DNA of 34,986 bases from Melioribacteraceae bacterium (GCA_022181065.1 BQMY01000134.1:1-34986), one strand, 5' to 3'; shown: positions 17,212 through 25,440, numbered from the stretch's first letter. Numbers and translations: made by a program. The notes: generated by a model not told the origin, from the letters alone.

Positions 17212-18816
17212 TTACTTGATCAGAATCATTTTTTTCATAATACGATAATTGCCCTGCAGCAATTCGTAGAAATAAATTCCTGAACTTAATTCTGAAGCAT
17301 TAAAATCTATTTTATAGGCACCAGCTTCAAGGATTTCATCTGCAAGTGTAGCAATATGATTACCGAGTACATCATAAATTTTCAGAGAGGTAATGCCCGA
17401 TTCATTCAAATCAAACTGAATTGTGGTAGTCGGGTTGAATGGATTAGGATAATTTTGTGACAGGCGAAATTCAGCCGGAATATTTATTACTTCCACAACA
17501 TCAGAGAATGTGCTCTTTCCGTCAAAATCAACCTGTTTCAATCTGTATTGAACAGCACCCGGATGTTTAACATCGCTCCAGGAGTAATTGTTGATTTCCA
17601 TACATGTACCGTTGCCTTCAACAAATCCTGCTTTTACCCAGTTATTATCAAGTTTTCTCTCAATTTCGAAACCCCGGTTATTGGTTTCACAAGCTGTCTG
17701 CCAGATTAAATTCACTCCATTTTCAGCAATTTCGGCTCTGAAGGAAATCAGTTCTACCGGTACAACATCATCCGTGGTAACCGCTACAATCGAATTATCC
17801 GCAATCTGCTCGTTTGATGAGGATGTAACATCGTTAACTGTTAGTATATATTTTGTGTTTACTGTAAGATTATCAAAAAATAAACGAACAAGTTTATAAT
17901 TATCCTGATATCCAACCTCAACATAATAGGGACTTCCCACACCCCTGTCCAGACTGTAATTTTGGTTAGCTACAGCGGAAAACGGATTTGTATCTTCATT
18001 AAAATAGAGGTTGATAATATTTCCTTCCTGAGTCGCGTAATCAAGAATGAAATCATCTGAACGATAAATTCTGTCCGCAAATTCGGGATGATCAACAAAT
18101 GGATTTCTATTCTGCTGATATGAAAAGATCACATCGTTTCTGTTACGCTCAAAATCATCCGGTGGATCAAGTCTGTTCCACTCAAGCAGGGTAGATTCCT
18201 TTCCTAAAATCGGCTGGGTAGGTGTTCCGGTGTAGTCAACAAGCTCAAGATCATAACCCGAAAATCCTTCATATCTCGCAGCCATATACATAACCATTCG
18301 GGCAACATCCCCTTTAACTTCGGGACGCGGTTCCCATGAATCACCATCAGTATAACAATTAGTAGCACCATCTCCATCTATATATTGTGTTCCGCCATTG
18401 TCGAAATCCTTGTTTCCTCTCGCGCCGTTTACAGATATATCGCACGGACGAAGGTGATGAACATCTGTATAAGCTGTATCACCGGACGAAGGAAACCCGT
18501 GTGAATTAGGCCATACATGTTCCCTGTTCCAGCCGTTTCCATTGTTATATTCGTCTTCTCCATCAAGGGTCCAACCTGAATATAATAAAACCACATTTGC
18601 CGGATTGGTAGTATCTTTATCTGATTGTTTAAGTATATCCCATGTATCTGTACCGCTTGAAGAATAAGGAAATCTTACATGATTACGTATTATCTGGTGA
18701 AGTTCCCATTTAAGGTTTTCATCAAATTCACCTTGTGTTGATTGATAGTAGCCCGAAGGCTGTGAGTACAACATCGTCGCTGTTAAAAGTAGAGTAAGTA
18801 CCAATCTTAATAACAT
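17212..18816 (-). CDS. Secreted endonuclease I family nuclease with T9SS sorting domain
   Basis: 534 residues. Start chosen at ATG 18816 (MLLRLVLTLLLTATMLYSQ, a signal peptide); the frame extends to a TTG at 18858, but that TTG is the end of a TATATTTG promoter element and cannot be translated if the promoter is real. The nuclease domain (about 25-260) belongs to the endonuclease I family (beta-beta-alpha metal fold), shown by NREHVWPNSHGFPSSGD near 96, TDVHHLRPCD near 117 and NGARGNKDFD. The histidines of the two motifs and the following asparagine match the family's metal and general-base sites. An Ig-like region (about 265-350), a fibronectin-like region common in T9SS proteins (about 360-440, GFEIERKLDNNW) and the T9SS domain (455-534) follow. 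Likely a surface or released DNase/RNase that degrades extracellular nucleic acid for nutrients or biofilm turnover (inference). Confidence 0.93.
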   Translation of the reverse strand: MLLRLVLTLLLTATMLYSQPSGYYQSTQGEFDENLKWELHQIIRNHVRFPYSSSGTDTWDILKQSDKDTTNPANVVLLYSGWTLDGEDEYNNGNGWNREHVWPNSHGFPSSGDTAYTDVHHLRPCDISVNGARGNKDFDNGGTQYIDGDGATNCYTDGDSWEPRPEVKGDVARMVMYMAARYEGFSGYDLELVDYTGTPTQPILGKESTLLEWNRLDPPDDFERNRNDVIFSYQQNRNPFVDHPEFADRIYRSDDFILDYATQEGNIINLYFNEDTNPFSAVANQNYSLDRGVGSPYYVEVGYQDNYKLVRLFFDNLTVNTKYILTVNDVTSSSNEQIADNSIVAVTTDDVVPVELISFRAEIAENGVNLIWQTACETNNRGFEIERKLDNNWVKAGFVEGNGTCMEINNYSWSDVKHPGAVQYRLKQVDFDGKSTFSDVVEVINIPAEFRLSQNYPNPFNPTTTIQFDLNESGITSLKIYDVLGNHIATLADEILEAGAYKIDFNASELSSGIYFYELLQGNYRIMKKMILIK

Positions 18817-18855
18817 AGTCAATTTTATCTCGCATTTAGTTAAAAAAACAGTCTT

Positions 18856-18863
18856 CAAATATA
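18856..18863 (-). promoter_or_regulatory. -7 promoter element of the endonuclease gene
   Basis: The minus strand reads TATATTTG, an exact TAnnTTTG match, with ATG 18816 about 40 bases downstream. A TTTTG lies upstream but at a spacing of 14, shorter than the usual 19, so the -33 box is uncertain. The element decides the start of the gene. Confidence 0.45.
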
Positions 18864-18916
18864 TGATTTTCTCAGGACAAAATTGAGCACTTGTGATATT
18901 AGTTACAAGACTAATA

Positions 18917-20950
18917 CTATTTCAGTAGAATTAACTTTTTCGTAATACTTTGTCCCCCGTATAAAATTCTGTAATAATATACGCCGGAAGATAAAGACCC
19001 ACCATTGAAAGTTAACAAATGATAACCGCTCTCCAGCACCTCATCAACAATTATGTCAACCACCTCACCAAGTGTATTATAAATGACTAACCTTACCCTT
19101 CCCTCTTCAGGCAAAGCAAATTTTATTGTCGTTTCCGGATTGAAAGGATTGGGATAGTTTTGAGACAAAGAAAACTGATATGGCTGGTCTTCCCTTTCAT
19201 CCACACCAACTGGTGGAACATAATTCACTTCCTGCCAACCACTTTCAGGATAAAATGACGTATCAGGTACAAATCCCTTATCAACCGCTACATATCGGAA
19301 ATAAAGCTTGTACCCATCTAAAACCATCGGGTCCAGCTCTATTGCTGTAGTGCAATTGAGCTGGTAAGTAACCTCGTCACAGTCCATCGATTCTACTTCT
19401 GTCGAGTTCACACCGTTGCTGTAATAATATTCAATGTTAACATGGTTTATGTAATTAAACCAATACTCGTAATCAGAGCCAAAATATCTGCTGTGGGGAT
19501 GAATTACGAGAAATTTATCATTAAACAGATCACCTTCCAGTAAAGTATCTTTGTAACAATCATAAAACTGAGCTGTTTTGTGGTAAGAATAATTCGTTAT
19601 ATCTCCATTCTGATGAAGTTCTGCTGCAATCAAGCTATCACCGATTGAACCCGCAAATCCTATATCCTCCACAAACCAGAAAGAGTCAAATTCAGATTTC
19701 AATCCGTAAAATCGCTTCTTTTCGCCAAATACTTCATGCTCTTGCGAATAGATTGTACCGGAAACCAAATTACTCGCGCCATAATCAGCTGAATTGAATT
19801 GTTCATCGTGTGCCAGGTTAAAATCAAGATATATTTCTTCGATATTTGCGTCAGTGAACTCGTACAATTTGTTTTCATCCGCGTCATACCGGATATTCTT
19901 GTCATGATATGGTATCTTTAGAGAGTAATATGTCTTGCCATTATGTACAACCGAATCTGTCAGTACTGGTTTACGCAGGTAATAGTTGGTACCCATAGTA
20001 TAACTTTCTATAATATATTGCCAGCCTGAACCACCCTCACAATTAAAATAATTTTGCGCTACCGGAAGCGCAACATTCGGATCATAGCGGTATATTCCAG
20101 AGTAACCTGCGGCAAACACAAGAGAATCGTAGGTTATAATTGCGCAAACGTTAGCGGCATTTGAACCTCCACGCTCATCCCATGTTATTCCGCCATCATC
20201 CGAAGATTGAATTTTATGATAACCTATATAAACTCTTCCATTATCATCAACCTCAATTTTATCCTGTTCGTCGTAGGTCAGGGTCATCCTGGTCCAGGAT
20301 TTACCCGAATCAACAGAAACAACGGCACCGCCAAACCAGTCGGATACCGCATAAATTCTTCCGTTTATTTCATTTGAAATATCAGAACACCTGAAATCTG
20401 AAATATTACTTGTGGTAAATGTTTGAAAATTATCTTCCGTATAATATATCCCCAGGGCATCGCCAACAATAACAATATTTTCACCAATGGGAACAATATC
20501 CTCAATTTCGGCGGAAAACTCCTTTAGCAAAGTAATTGAAGAATTCTCTCTGGTATGGTACAGTTTTTTATCAACAACTATATACACATCGTTATCGGCA
20601 CTAACCTCCATCTGTTCTATAGAACCTGTTGAAGTGGTAACAGTTTCCCAATTGGCCGCGCTATTTGCTTTACGGTAAATTTCAAAACTGTTTGCTAACC
20701 AAATCGCGCTATCCGGAGCAACAGCAAATGAAGACGAATTATAAGGGAAGCCGGTATCGAGCGAATCCCATGTTTCGCCAAAATTTGTAGAATGGTAGAT
20801 TGCGCTGTACCGACTTGCAGCGTATATATTCCCGGAAGAATCTGCTTTAAGTAAATTCGCGAAATTTATTTCATCATTTACTTCTTCCCAGTAGTATACC
20901 TGGGCAGATATAGCCTGAACCAGCAGAACCAGAATGGTAAAAACTCTCAT
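18917..20950 (-). CDS. Secreted T9SS propeller protein (BNR/photosystem-stability-like repeats)
   Basis: 677 residues. ATG 20950 follows gaggggt. Signal peptide 1-16 (ends QAISAQ). Residues about 20-285 are a BNR/Ycf48-like propeller with recurrent Asp-box-like turns (YHSTNFGETWDSL, VSVDSGKSWTRM, QSSDDGGITWDER) and IYAAS/VYIG strands. Residues about 290-590 are a beta-rich region with several tyrosine-rich stretches and three cysteines, not recognised. The T9SS domain spans 598-677 (NYPNPFNPETTIKF to KKLILLK). No sialidase catalytic arginine triad or RIP motif is visible, so hydrolase activity is not claimed. The stop lies 58 bases from the upstream end of the endonuclease's promoter region, with no clear terminator between, so some read-through into the nuclease gene is possible. 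Confidence 0.9.
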   Translation of the reverse strand: MRVFTILVLLVQAISAQVYYWEEVNDEINFANLLKADSSGNIYAASRYSAIYHSTNFGETWDSLDTGFPYNSSSFAVAPDSAIWLANSFEIYRKANSAANWETVTTSTGSIEQMEVSADNDVYIVVDKKLYHTRENSSITLLKEFSAEIEDIVPIGENIVIVGDALGIYYTEDNFQTFTTSNISDFRCSDISNEINGRIYAVSDWFGGAVVSVDSGKSWTRMTLTYDEQDKIEVDDNGRVYIGYHKIQSSDDGGITWDERGGSNAANVCAIITYDSLVFAAGYSGIYRYDPNVALPVAQNYFNCEGGSGWQYIIESYTMGTNYYLRKPVLTDSVVHNGKTYYSLKIPYHDKNIRYDADENKLYEFTDANIEEIYLDFNLAHDEQFNSADYGASNLVSGTIYSQEHEVFGEKKRFYGLKSEFDSFWFVEDIGFAGSIGDSLIAAELHQNGDITNYSYHKTAQFYDCYKDTLLEGDLFNDKFLVIHPHSRYFGSDYEYWFNYINHVNIEYYYSNGVNSTEVESMDCDEVTYQLNCTTAIELDPMVLDGYKLYFRYVAVDKGFVPDTSFYPESGWQEVNYVPPVGVDEREDQPYQFSLSQNYPNPFNPETTIKFALPEEGRVRLVIYNTLGEVVDIIVDEVLESGYHLLTFNGGSLSSGVYYYRILYGGQSITKKLILLK

Positions 20951-21050
20951 GTTACCCCTCGATTATTTACCCTGTTTTTTGCAAAATAAGAAAAATGGAA
21001 GGAATTGTCACCTATTATTAAGATCAAAGATTTGTGACCCAAATAAAAAA

Positions 21051-21069
21051 CGCCGGCAATCTGCCGGCG
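21051..21069 (-). terminator. GC-rich hairpin with U-tract on the minus strand
   Basis: Perfect 8-bp stem cgccggca / tgccggcg with loop atc. On the minus strand it is followed by ttttttattt. It sits 270 bases downstream of tRNA-Phe and 100 bases upstream of the propeller gene, so it is either a back-up terminator or an attenuator-like element in that gene's leader. Confidence 0.65.
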
Positions 21070-21308
21070 CACCATCGAACCAGGAGCTGAATTGAAATTT
21101 ATTTTGTGTTCTTCAAATTTTTATAATCAGCTCTTATCCTGAATAATACAAAATTTTATTCCGAAAACAAGATTAAATTATTTGCCCTATACGGAATATT
21201 TATCGTTTTATACTTCAAAAACGCCATTATCAGTCGATTTTTATTCTCAAATGTATAAATACAATTTCTACAAAAAGTCGGGGGCAGGAGTTTGGTTTAA
21301 AATAAAAA

Positions 21309-21330
21309 ACCCCGCTTCGGTTTGCGGGGT
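21309..21330 (-). terminator. Rho-independent terminator of tRNA-Phe
   Basis: On the minus strand a 7-bp stem accccgc / gcggggt with an 8-base loop is followed by ttttttatttt, directly downstream of the tRNA 3' end. Confidence 0.9.
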
Positions 21331-21335
21331 CAGGG

Positions 21336-21408
21336 TGGGCAGAGACGGAATCGAACCGCCGACACAAGGATTTTCAGTCCTTTGCTCTACCGACTGAGCT
21401 ATCTGCCC
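21336..21408 (-). tRNA. tRNA-Phe (GAA)
   Basis: 73 nt cloverleaf. Acceptor GGGCAGA pairs with TCTGCCC; D-arm GCTC AGTCGGTA GAGC; anticodon loop CTGAAAA with anticodon GAA; T-arm GGCGG TTCGATT CCGTC with one G-U pair; discriminator A. The 3' CCA is not encoded (genome reads CCC after the discriminator). It has its own Bacteroidota-type promoter and terminator. Confidence 0.97.
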
Positions 21409-21435
21409 TTATGTTTGCCATAAAAATGACAGATT

Positions 21436-21466
21436 CAAATATATATAATTACAAAAGCGAATCAAA
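21436..21466 (-). promoter_or_regulatory. Bacteroidota-type promoter of tRNA-Phe
   Basis: The minus strand has TTTG (21466-21463), exactly 19 bases, then TATATTTG (21443-21436), a full match to TTTG-N19-TAnnTTTG. Predicted transcription start is about 20 bases before the mature tRNA 5' end at 21408. Confidence 0.75.
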
Positions 21467-21485
21467 ACATTTTTTAAATTTTTTA

Positions 21486-23339
21486 TTAATCCGGCTTGAA
21501 AGTCTCTTTCCTGAAGTGTTCCACGGATATTTTCTGCTCTTTTTTGCCGAGTATAAAATTACCAAGTACAAGATAGTCCATTTCAGTACGCATAAAACAC
21601 CTGAACGCGTCATCCGGTGTGCAGACTATCGGTTCACCACGAACATTAAAACTTGTGTTGACAATAATACCGTAACCTGTGAGCTTTTTGAACTCATTTA
21701 TTAACTGCCAGTACTTCGGGTTCGTCTCTCTGCTTACACTCTGTAACCTCGCTGAGAAATCAATATGCGTAATCGCCGGAACATCGGAGCGCAGATGGTA
21801 AAGCCTGTCATATAACTCAAGTTTATCATAACCTTCAGGTAATGGGTTTCTTCTCTTATCAACGACAGGAACAACAAGCAGCATATATGGTGAAGGCTCA
21901 TTTAACTCAAAGTATTCCGGTATATCTTCTTCAATGACGGTCGGAGCGAATGGTCGAAATCCTTCCCTGTACTTAATCTTGAGGTTCAGCTTTTTCTGCA
22001 TTTCCGGATTTCGGGCGTCACCGAGAATTGATCTGTTGCCCAACGCGCGGGGACCATATTCCATCCTCCCCTGAAACCACCCGACAACATTACCGGAATC
22101 AATCTTCCCGGCAGCAAACTTCGTAACTTCATCAAAAGAGGATTGTTTTTCGTAAACAGCACCATATTTGTGCAGGACTTTCAATATCTCTTTATCGCTG
22201 AATTCCGGTCCGAGATATGCGCCTTTCATTGAATCGGGCTGATCAATTTTTCGTTCCGCGCCCGACCAGATATATCTCGCGGCAAGAGCGGCACCGAGAG
22301 CACCACCCGCGTCACCGGCAGCAGGTTGTATCCACATCCTTTCAAAAATGCCTGAAGCAAGAAGTTTACCGTTTGCAACGCTATTCAGGGCTACACCTCC
22401 GGCAAGCACGATATTATCAGCTCCGGTCAAATCTTTTGTGGTTTGGGCAAGCTTTAATACAACTTCTTCTGTCACTCGCTGAATTGCAAGAGCCATGTTC
22501 ATATATGTCTGCGTAACTTTATCATCAGGATTGCGAGGTGGAAGTCCGAACAATTTTTCCCATTTCGTATCGTTAGTCATTTTAAGTCCGGTAGCAAAAT
22601 CAAAATACTCCATATTCAGAAGCAATGAGCCATCGTCTCTGATATCGACCAACGTCTCCTTTATAATCTTTATAAATTTCTTCGTTTCATCCGAATTTTC
22701 ATTCCCGTAAGGCGCGAGTCCCATCAACTTGTACTCACCACTATTAACCCTGAAGCCCGTGTAATATGTAAACGCCGAATAAAGTAACCCGATTGAGTGA
22801 GGGAAATGTAATTCTTTCAGGATTTTTATTTCATTTCCTTCCCCGAGTCCGATGGTGGTGGTTGCCCACTCTCCCACTCCATCAAGGGTAAGGATAGCCG
22901 CTTTCTCGAAAGGTGACGGGTAAAACGCGCTTGCGGAATGCGACAAATGATGTTCGGGAAACAGAAGTGGAACTTTACCATCACCCAGTTTTGCGAGTTC
23001 TTCCCCGAGCATTTTTTTCATGAACAATTTTTCTTTAATCCACACAGGAATAGCAGAAAGAAAGCTCTTCAAACCTTTGGGAGCGAACGCGTGATATGTT
23101 TCGAGTAAACGTTCAAATTTAATATAGGGTTTGTCGTAAAATGCTACCGCTTCGAGATCACCAAGCTCAATCCCGGTCTCTTCAAGACAATAGCGAGCCG
23201 CATTAATCGGAAACCGGTCGTCATGTTTATTCCGTGTAAAACGTTCCTCGTGTGCAGCAGCGATTATTTCTCCATCACGCAATATAGCGGCGGCGCTGTC
23301 ATGATAATAAGCCGAAATACCAAGAATATATTTACTCAT
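21486..23339 (-). CDS. Carbamoyltransferase (NodU/CmcH family)
   Basis: 617 residues, cytosolic. It would transfer a carbamoyl group from carbamoyl phosphate, via carbamoyl-adenylate, to a hydroxyl of a sugar or natural product. N-terminal Kae1/TsaD-like domain (1 to about 390) shows GISAYYHDSAAAIL (His 13), HEERFTRNKHD, PEHHLSHSASAFYPS near 130 and an ATP/Fe-site-like VLAGGVALNSVANGK near 315. The C-terminal domain has GRMEYGPRALGNRSILGD near 426 and NTSFNVRGEPIV near 570. Length is typical of the family. It is last in a three-gene unit with DUF5989 (9 bases upstream) and SxtJ, an arrangement seen in saxitoxin and many polysaccharide or secondary-metabolite loci. No biosynthetic cluster accompanies it here, so the substrate is unknown; a surface glycan or lipid headgroup is a reasonable guess only. 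Confidence 0.95.
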   Translation of the reverse strand: MSKYILGISAYYHDSAAAILRDGEIIAAAHEERFTRNKHDDRFPINAARYCLEETGIELGDLEAVAFYDKPYIKFERLLETYHAFAPKGLKSFLSAIPVWIKEKLFMKKMLGEELAKLGDGKVPLLFPEHHLSHSASAFYPSPFEKAAILTLDGVGEWATTTIGLGEGNEIKILKELHFPHSIGLLYSAFTYYTGFRVNSGEYKLMGLAPYGNENSDETKKFIKIIKETLVDIRDDGSLLLNMEYFDFATGLKMTNDTKWEKLFGLPPRNPDDKVTQTYMNMALAIQRVTEEVVLKLAQTTKDLTGADNIVLAGGVALNSVANGKLLASGIFERMWIQPAAGDAGGALGAALAARYIWSGAERKIDQPDSMKGAYLGPEFSDKEILKVLHKYGAVYEKQSSFDEVTKFAAGKIDSGNVVGWFQGRMEYGPRALGNRSILGDARNPEMQKKLNLKIKYREGFRPFAPTVIEEDIPEYFELNEPSPYMLLVVPVVDKRRNPLPEGYDKLELYDRLYHLRSDVPAITHIDFSARLQSVSRETNPKYWQLINEFKKLTGYGIIVNTSFNVRGEPIVCTPDDAFRCFMRTEMDYLVLGNFILGKKEQKISVEHFRKETFKPD

Positions 23340-23348
23340 GATCCGCCA

Positions 23349-23498
23349 TTAAAATATGGTGTATATAAAAGGAGCAATCGCTGAACCGGCTGTCAAGACG
23401 ATTATCGCGCCAAATATCAATAAAATTACAACTATCGGGAGAAGCCATAGCTTTTTCCTCTCCTTCAGAAACTCAAAAAACTCTTTAATGAATTCCAT
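23349..23498 (-). CDS. DUF5989 family small membrane protein
   Basis: 49 residues, too short for usual length cut-offs but well supported. The minus strand reads MEFIKEFFEFLKERKKLW, then one hydrophobic helix (about 19-45, LLPIVVILLIFGAIIVLT) and ends APFIYTIF. An amphipathic N-terminal basic helix followed by one membrane span and an AxAPFIYT-like end is the DUF5989 pattern. It lies 7 bases after the SxtJ stop and 9 bases before the carbamoyltransferase start, the position this family usually takes. Its ribosome site is weak (agg), so translation may be coupled. It may anchor or regulate the carbamoyltransferase at the membrane (inference). Confidence 0.9.
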   Translation of the reverse strand: MEFIKEFFEFLKERKKLWLLPIVVILLIFGAIIVLTAGSAIAPFIYTIF

Positions 23499-23505
23499 TT
23501 ATAAC

Positions 23506-23889
23506 CTAATAAGTTTTCTCTAAATCAGATTTAATATAATTGTGGTTCCTTTCAACAAAAACGGTATCGCTACCTTTCTTGAAAGGTTTTATCTTCATCG
23601 GGTCGTAACCTCTTAACTTTTTGACAATGGCGGTTGGAGTAAGCACCAGAAAATAAACAATAGACAATAAAATTTTTGAACTTACTGTACCCAGAATTAT
23701 GGACAAATTGAACCATATCAATGCCCACGGATATAATATTTTAGGAAAAGTCATCGCCGCGAGCAATACTCCACCAACTCCCCAACTTAAGAAATAATAG
23801 TCTTTCCAAAGCATAAGAAGAGTAAAAAGCAGAGCAAGCGCCATCCCGGAATCTGTTAAGTCTTTTTTGTCAAAATCGCTTCTAAACAA
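23506..23889 (-). CDS. SxtJ family membrane protein
   Basis: 127 residues, first gene of the carbamoyltransferase operon. Start TTG 23889 is supported by ggtgga just upstream and by a promoter about 25 bases away; the next ATG (residue 16) would cut the conserved N-terminus. Three or four hydrophobic stretches are seen (about 15-30, 33-50, 52-82), then VLTPTAIVKKLRGYDPM, the family's signature end-of-membrane segment, and a polar tail. SxtJ proteins are known from saxitoxin and other clusters, always near NodU-type carbamoyltransferases; their function is unknown. Confidence 0.88.
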   Translation of the reverse strand: MFRSDFDKKDLTDSGMALALLFTLLMLWKDYYFLSWGVGGVLLAAMTFPKILYPWALIWFNLSIILGTVSSKILLSIVYFLVLTPTAIVKKLRGYDPMKIKPFKKGSDTVFVERNHNYIKSDLEKTY

Positions 23890-23913
23890 TTATCCACCGT
23901 CATTATTAAGAGC

Positions 23914-23944
23914 CAAATATATTAAATTTTCATAACAGGTGAAA
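23914..23944 (-). promoter_or_regulatory. Promoter of the SxtJ-DUF5989-carbamoyltransferase operon
   Basis: The minus strand has TTTC (23944-23941), exactly 19 bases, then TATATTTG (23921-23914), one mismatch from TTTG-N19-TAnnTTTG. The predicted leader to TTG 23889 is about 18 bases. Confidence 0.6.
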
Positions 23945-24062
23945 CGACAAACAAACTGCTACCATATTCCTTAACATGAATAATTTTAACCACACTTCCA
24001 TGCAAAGGTAAATTACATATGCTATCCAAAAATAGCAGCGTGTTAAATTTCTTATATTTTAT

Positions 24063-24070
24063 TAAATTTG
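24063..24070 (+). promoter_or_regulatory. Candidate -7 promoter element of lysA
   Basis: TAAATTTG matches TAnnTTTG exactly, 34 bases before ATG 24104. The -33 position reads GTGT rather than TTTG. Confidence 0.4.
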
Positions 24071-24103
24071 TAGTGACCGACAATTTGAAATTACAGGAGT
24101 GAA

Positions 24104-25372
24104 ATGAAACTATTCGATTCCCAATACTTTACCTATCAAAACGGTGAAATGTTTTGTGAAGACTTGAGTGTACGAACTATCGCAAAAGAATATGGCACCC
24201 CCGTTTACATTTACAGTAAAAAGTTTTTTACAGACAAGTTTACCGAATTTACAAACGCGTTCAAGGATATTAACCACACCATTTTCTTCGCGTCCAAATC
24301 GAATTTTAACATAAATGTTATGAAATTATTCTACGATTTGGGTGCCGGAATTGATGTTAATTCCGGTGGCGAACTATTCCGCGCGCTAAAAGCAGGAGTT
24401 GACCCTAAACGAATGCTTCTTACCGGTGTTGGCAAAACCCGTGAAGAGATAAAAACCGGACTTGAACTTGATATAAAAATCATAAAAGCCGAATCTATTC
24501 AGGAAGTTTACACTATAAGTGAAATAGCGGGTCAGTTGGGAAAAACCGCCGAAGTGGCTCTAAGAGTAAATCCCGATGTTGACGCTGAAACACATCCCTA
24601 TATTACAACCGCGCTTGCGGAAAACAAGTTTGGTATTGACGCGAAAATCGCGTTTGATACTTATATGGAATGTGCCAAACTCCCAAATATTAAACTCACC
24701 GGAATCGATATGCACATCGGTTCTCAGATCACCAAAGTTTCACCATTTGTTGAAGCGGTCGCAAAACTAAATGATTTAATCGAAAAATTGAGAAATGCCG
24801 GAATCAATATAGAACACCTCGATATCGGTGGCGGTATGGGTGTAACCTACAATGACGAAACCCCATTCACACCCGAACAGTTTGCGGACGCACTCATTCC
24901 ACTTTTCGAAAAATCGGGCTGTGAGATAATTTTTGAACCCGGTAGATCATTAACCGCGAATGGTGGTATCCTCCTGACCGAAACCCTCTATACCAAAAAC
25001 AATGGTGTTAAAAATTTCATAGTTGTCGATGGTTCAATGACTGATCTGCTCAGACCAAGTATTTATGGCTCATATCATCATATCCAACCAACCAATTTGG
25101 CAGAAACAGATGATGTAATCAAAGCTGATATTGTTGGGCCCGTCTGTGAGAGTGGGGATTTTCTGGCAAAGAACAGAGAAATTTTCAAAGTTAATCAGGG
25201 CGATCTTTTGGCGGTGATGTCTGCCGGAGCGTATGGAATGACGATGGCATCCAATTATAACGCGCGCCGTCGCCCACCTGAAATTCTGGTTGATGGTGAC
25301 AAACATTATGTAATTCGCGGACGCGAAACTTACGAACACCTGCTTTATGATGAAAACATTGTAGAATTGTAA
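24104..25372 (+). CDS. lysA: Diaminopimelate decarboxylase
   Basis: 422 residues, cytosolic, PLP-dependent. It decarboxylates meso-diaminopimelate to L-lysine, the last step of lysine synthesis. ATG 24104 follows aggag six bases upstream. Fold type III alanine-racemase-like barrel then a beta domain. Visible sites: PLP lysine 65 in FFASKSN (the usual form is YAxKAN, so the surrounding residues differ), HIGSQI at 204, glycine loop GGGMGV at 242, EPGR at 278 for phosphate binding, and CESGD at 348 plus GAYGMTMASNYNARRRP for substrate and dimer contacts. Length is typical. No dap genes are adjacent. Related decarboxylases (for example carboxynorspermidine decarboxylase) are less likely given EPGR and CESGD. 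Confidence 0.95.
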   Translation: MKLFDSQYFTYQNGEMFCEDLSVRTIAKEYGTPVYIYSKKFFTDKFTEFTNAFKDINHTIFFASKSNFNINVMKLFYDLGAGIDVNSGGELFRALKAGVDPKRMLLTGVGKTREEIKTGLELDIKIIKAESIQEVYTISEIAGQLGKTAEVALRVNPDVDAETHPYITTALAENKFGIDAKIAFDTYMECAKLPNIKLTGIDMHIGSQITKVSPFVEAVAKLNDLIEKLRNAGINIEHLDIGGGMGVTYNDETPFTPEQFADALIPLFEKSGCEIIFEPGRSLTANGGILLTETLYTKNNGVKNFIVVDGSMTDLLRPSIYGSYHHIQPTNLAETDDVIKADIVGPVCESGDFLAKNREIFKVNQGDLLAVMSAGAYGMTMASNYNARRRPPEILVDGDKHYVIRGRETYEHLLYDENIVEL

Positions 25373-25401
25373 ATCTGCTTGTATACAATAATTTTTTTTA
25401 G

Positions 25402-25440
25402 TCCCTCTCCTGCGACAGGAGAGGGATTCAGGGTGAGGTA
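25402..25440. repeat. Palindromic intergenic hairpin (REP-like)
   Basis: Perfect 11-bp stem tccctctcctg / caggagaggga with loop cga, followed by ttcagggtgaggta. T-rich bases lie on the 5' side in the plus direction, so it is not a canonical terminator in either direction. Motifs of this CCCTCTCC...GGAGAGGG form recur as intergenic repeats in many bacteria (from memory). It separates convergent lysA and the SpoIID gene. Confidence 0.6.

Larger units (their letters stand above)
20951..21335. other. Intergenic region with two hairpins, no gene seen
   Basis: 385 bases between the propeller gene start and tRNA-Phe. It holds a terminator hairpin next to the tRNA (21309-21330) and a second GC-rich hairpin (21051-21069). 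The 21080-21300 part is AT-rich and shows no ribosome site followed by a credible frame. Confidence 0.6.

Noticed and set aside
21182-21397. Plus-strand open frame running through the tRNA-Phe region
   Set aside because: It crosses the tRNA and its terminator and has no ribosome site.
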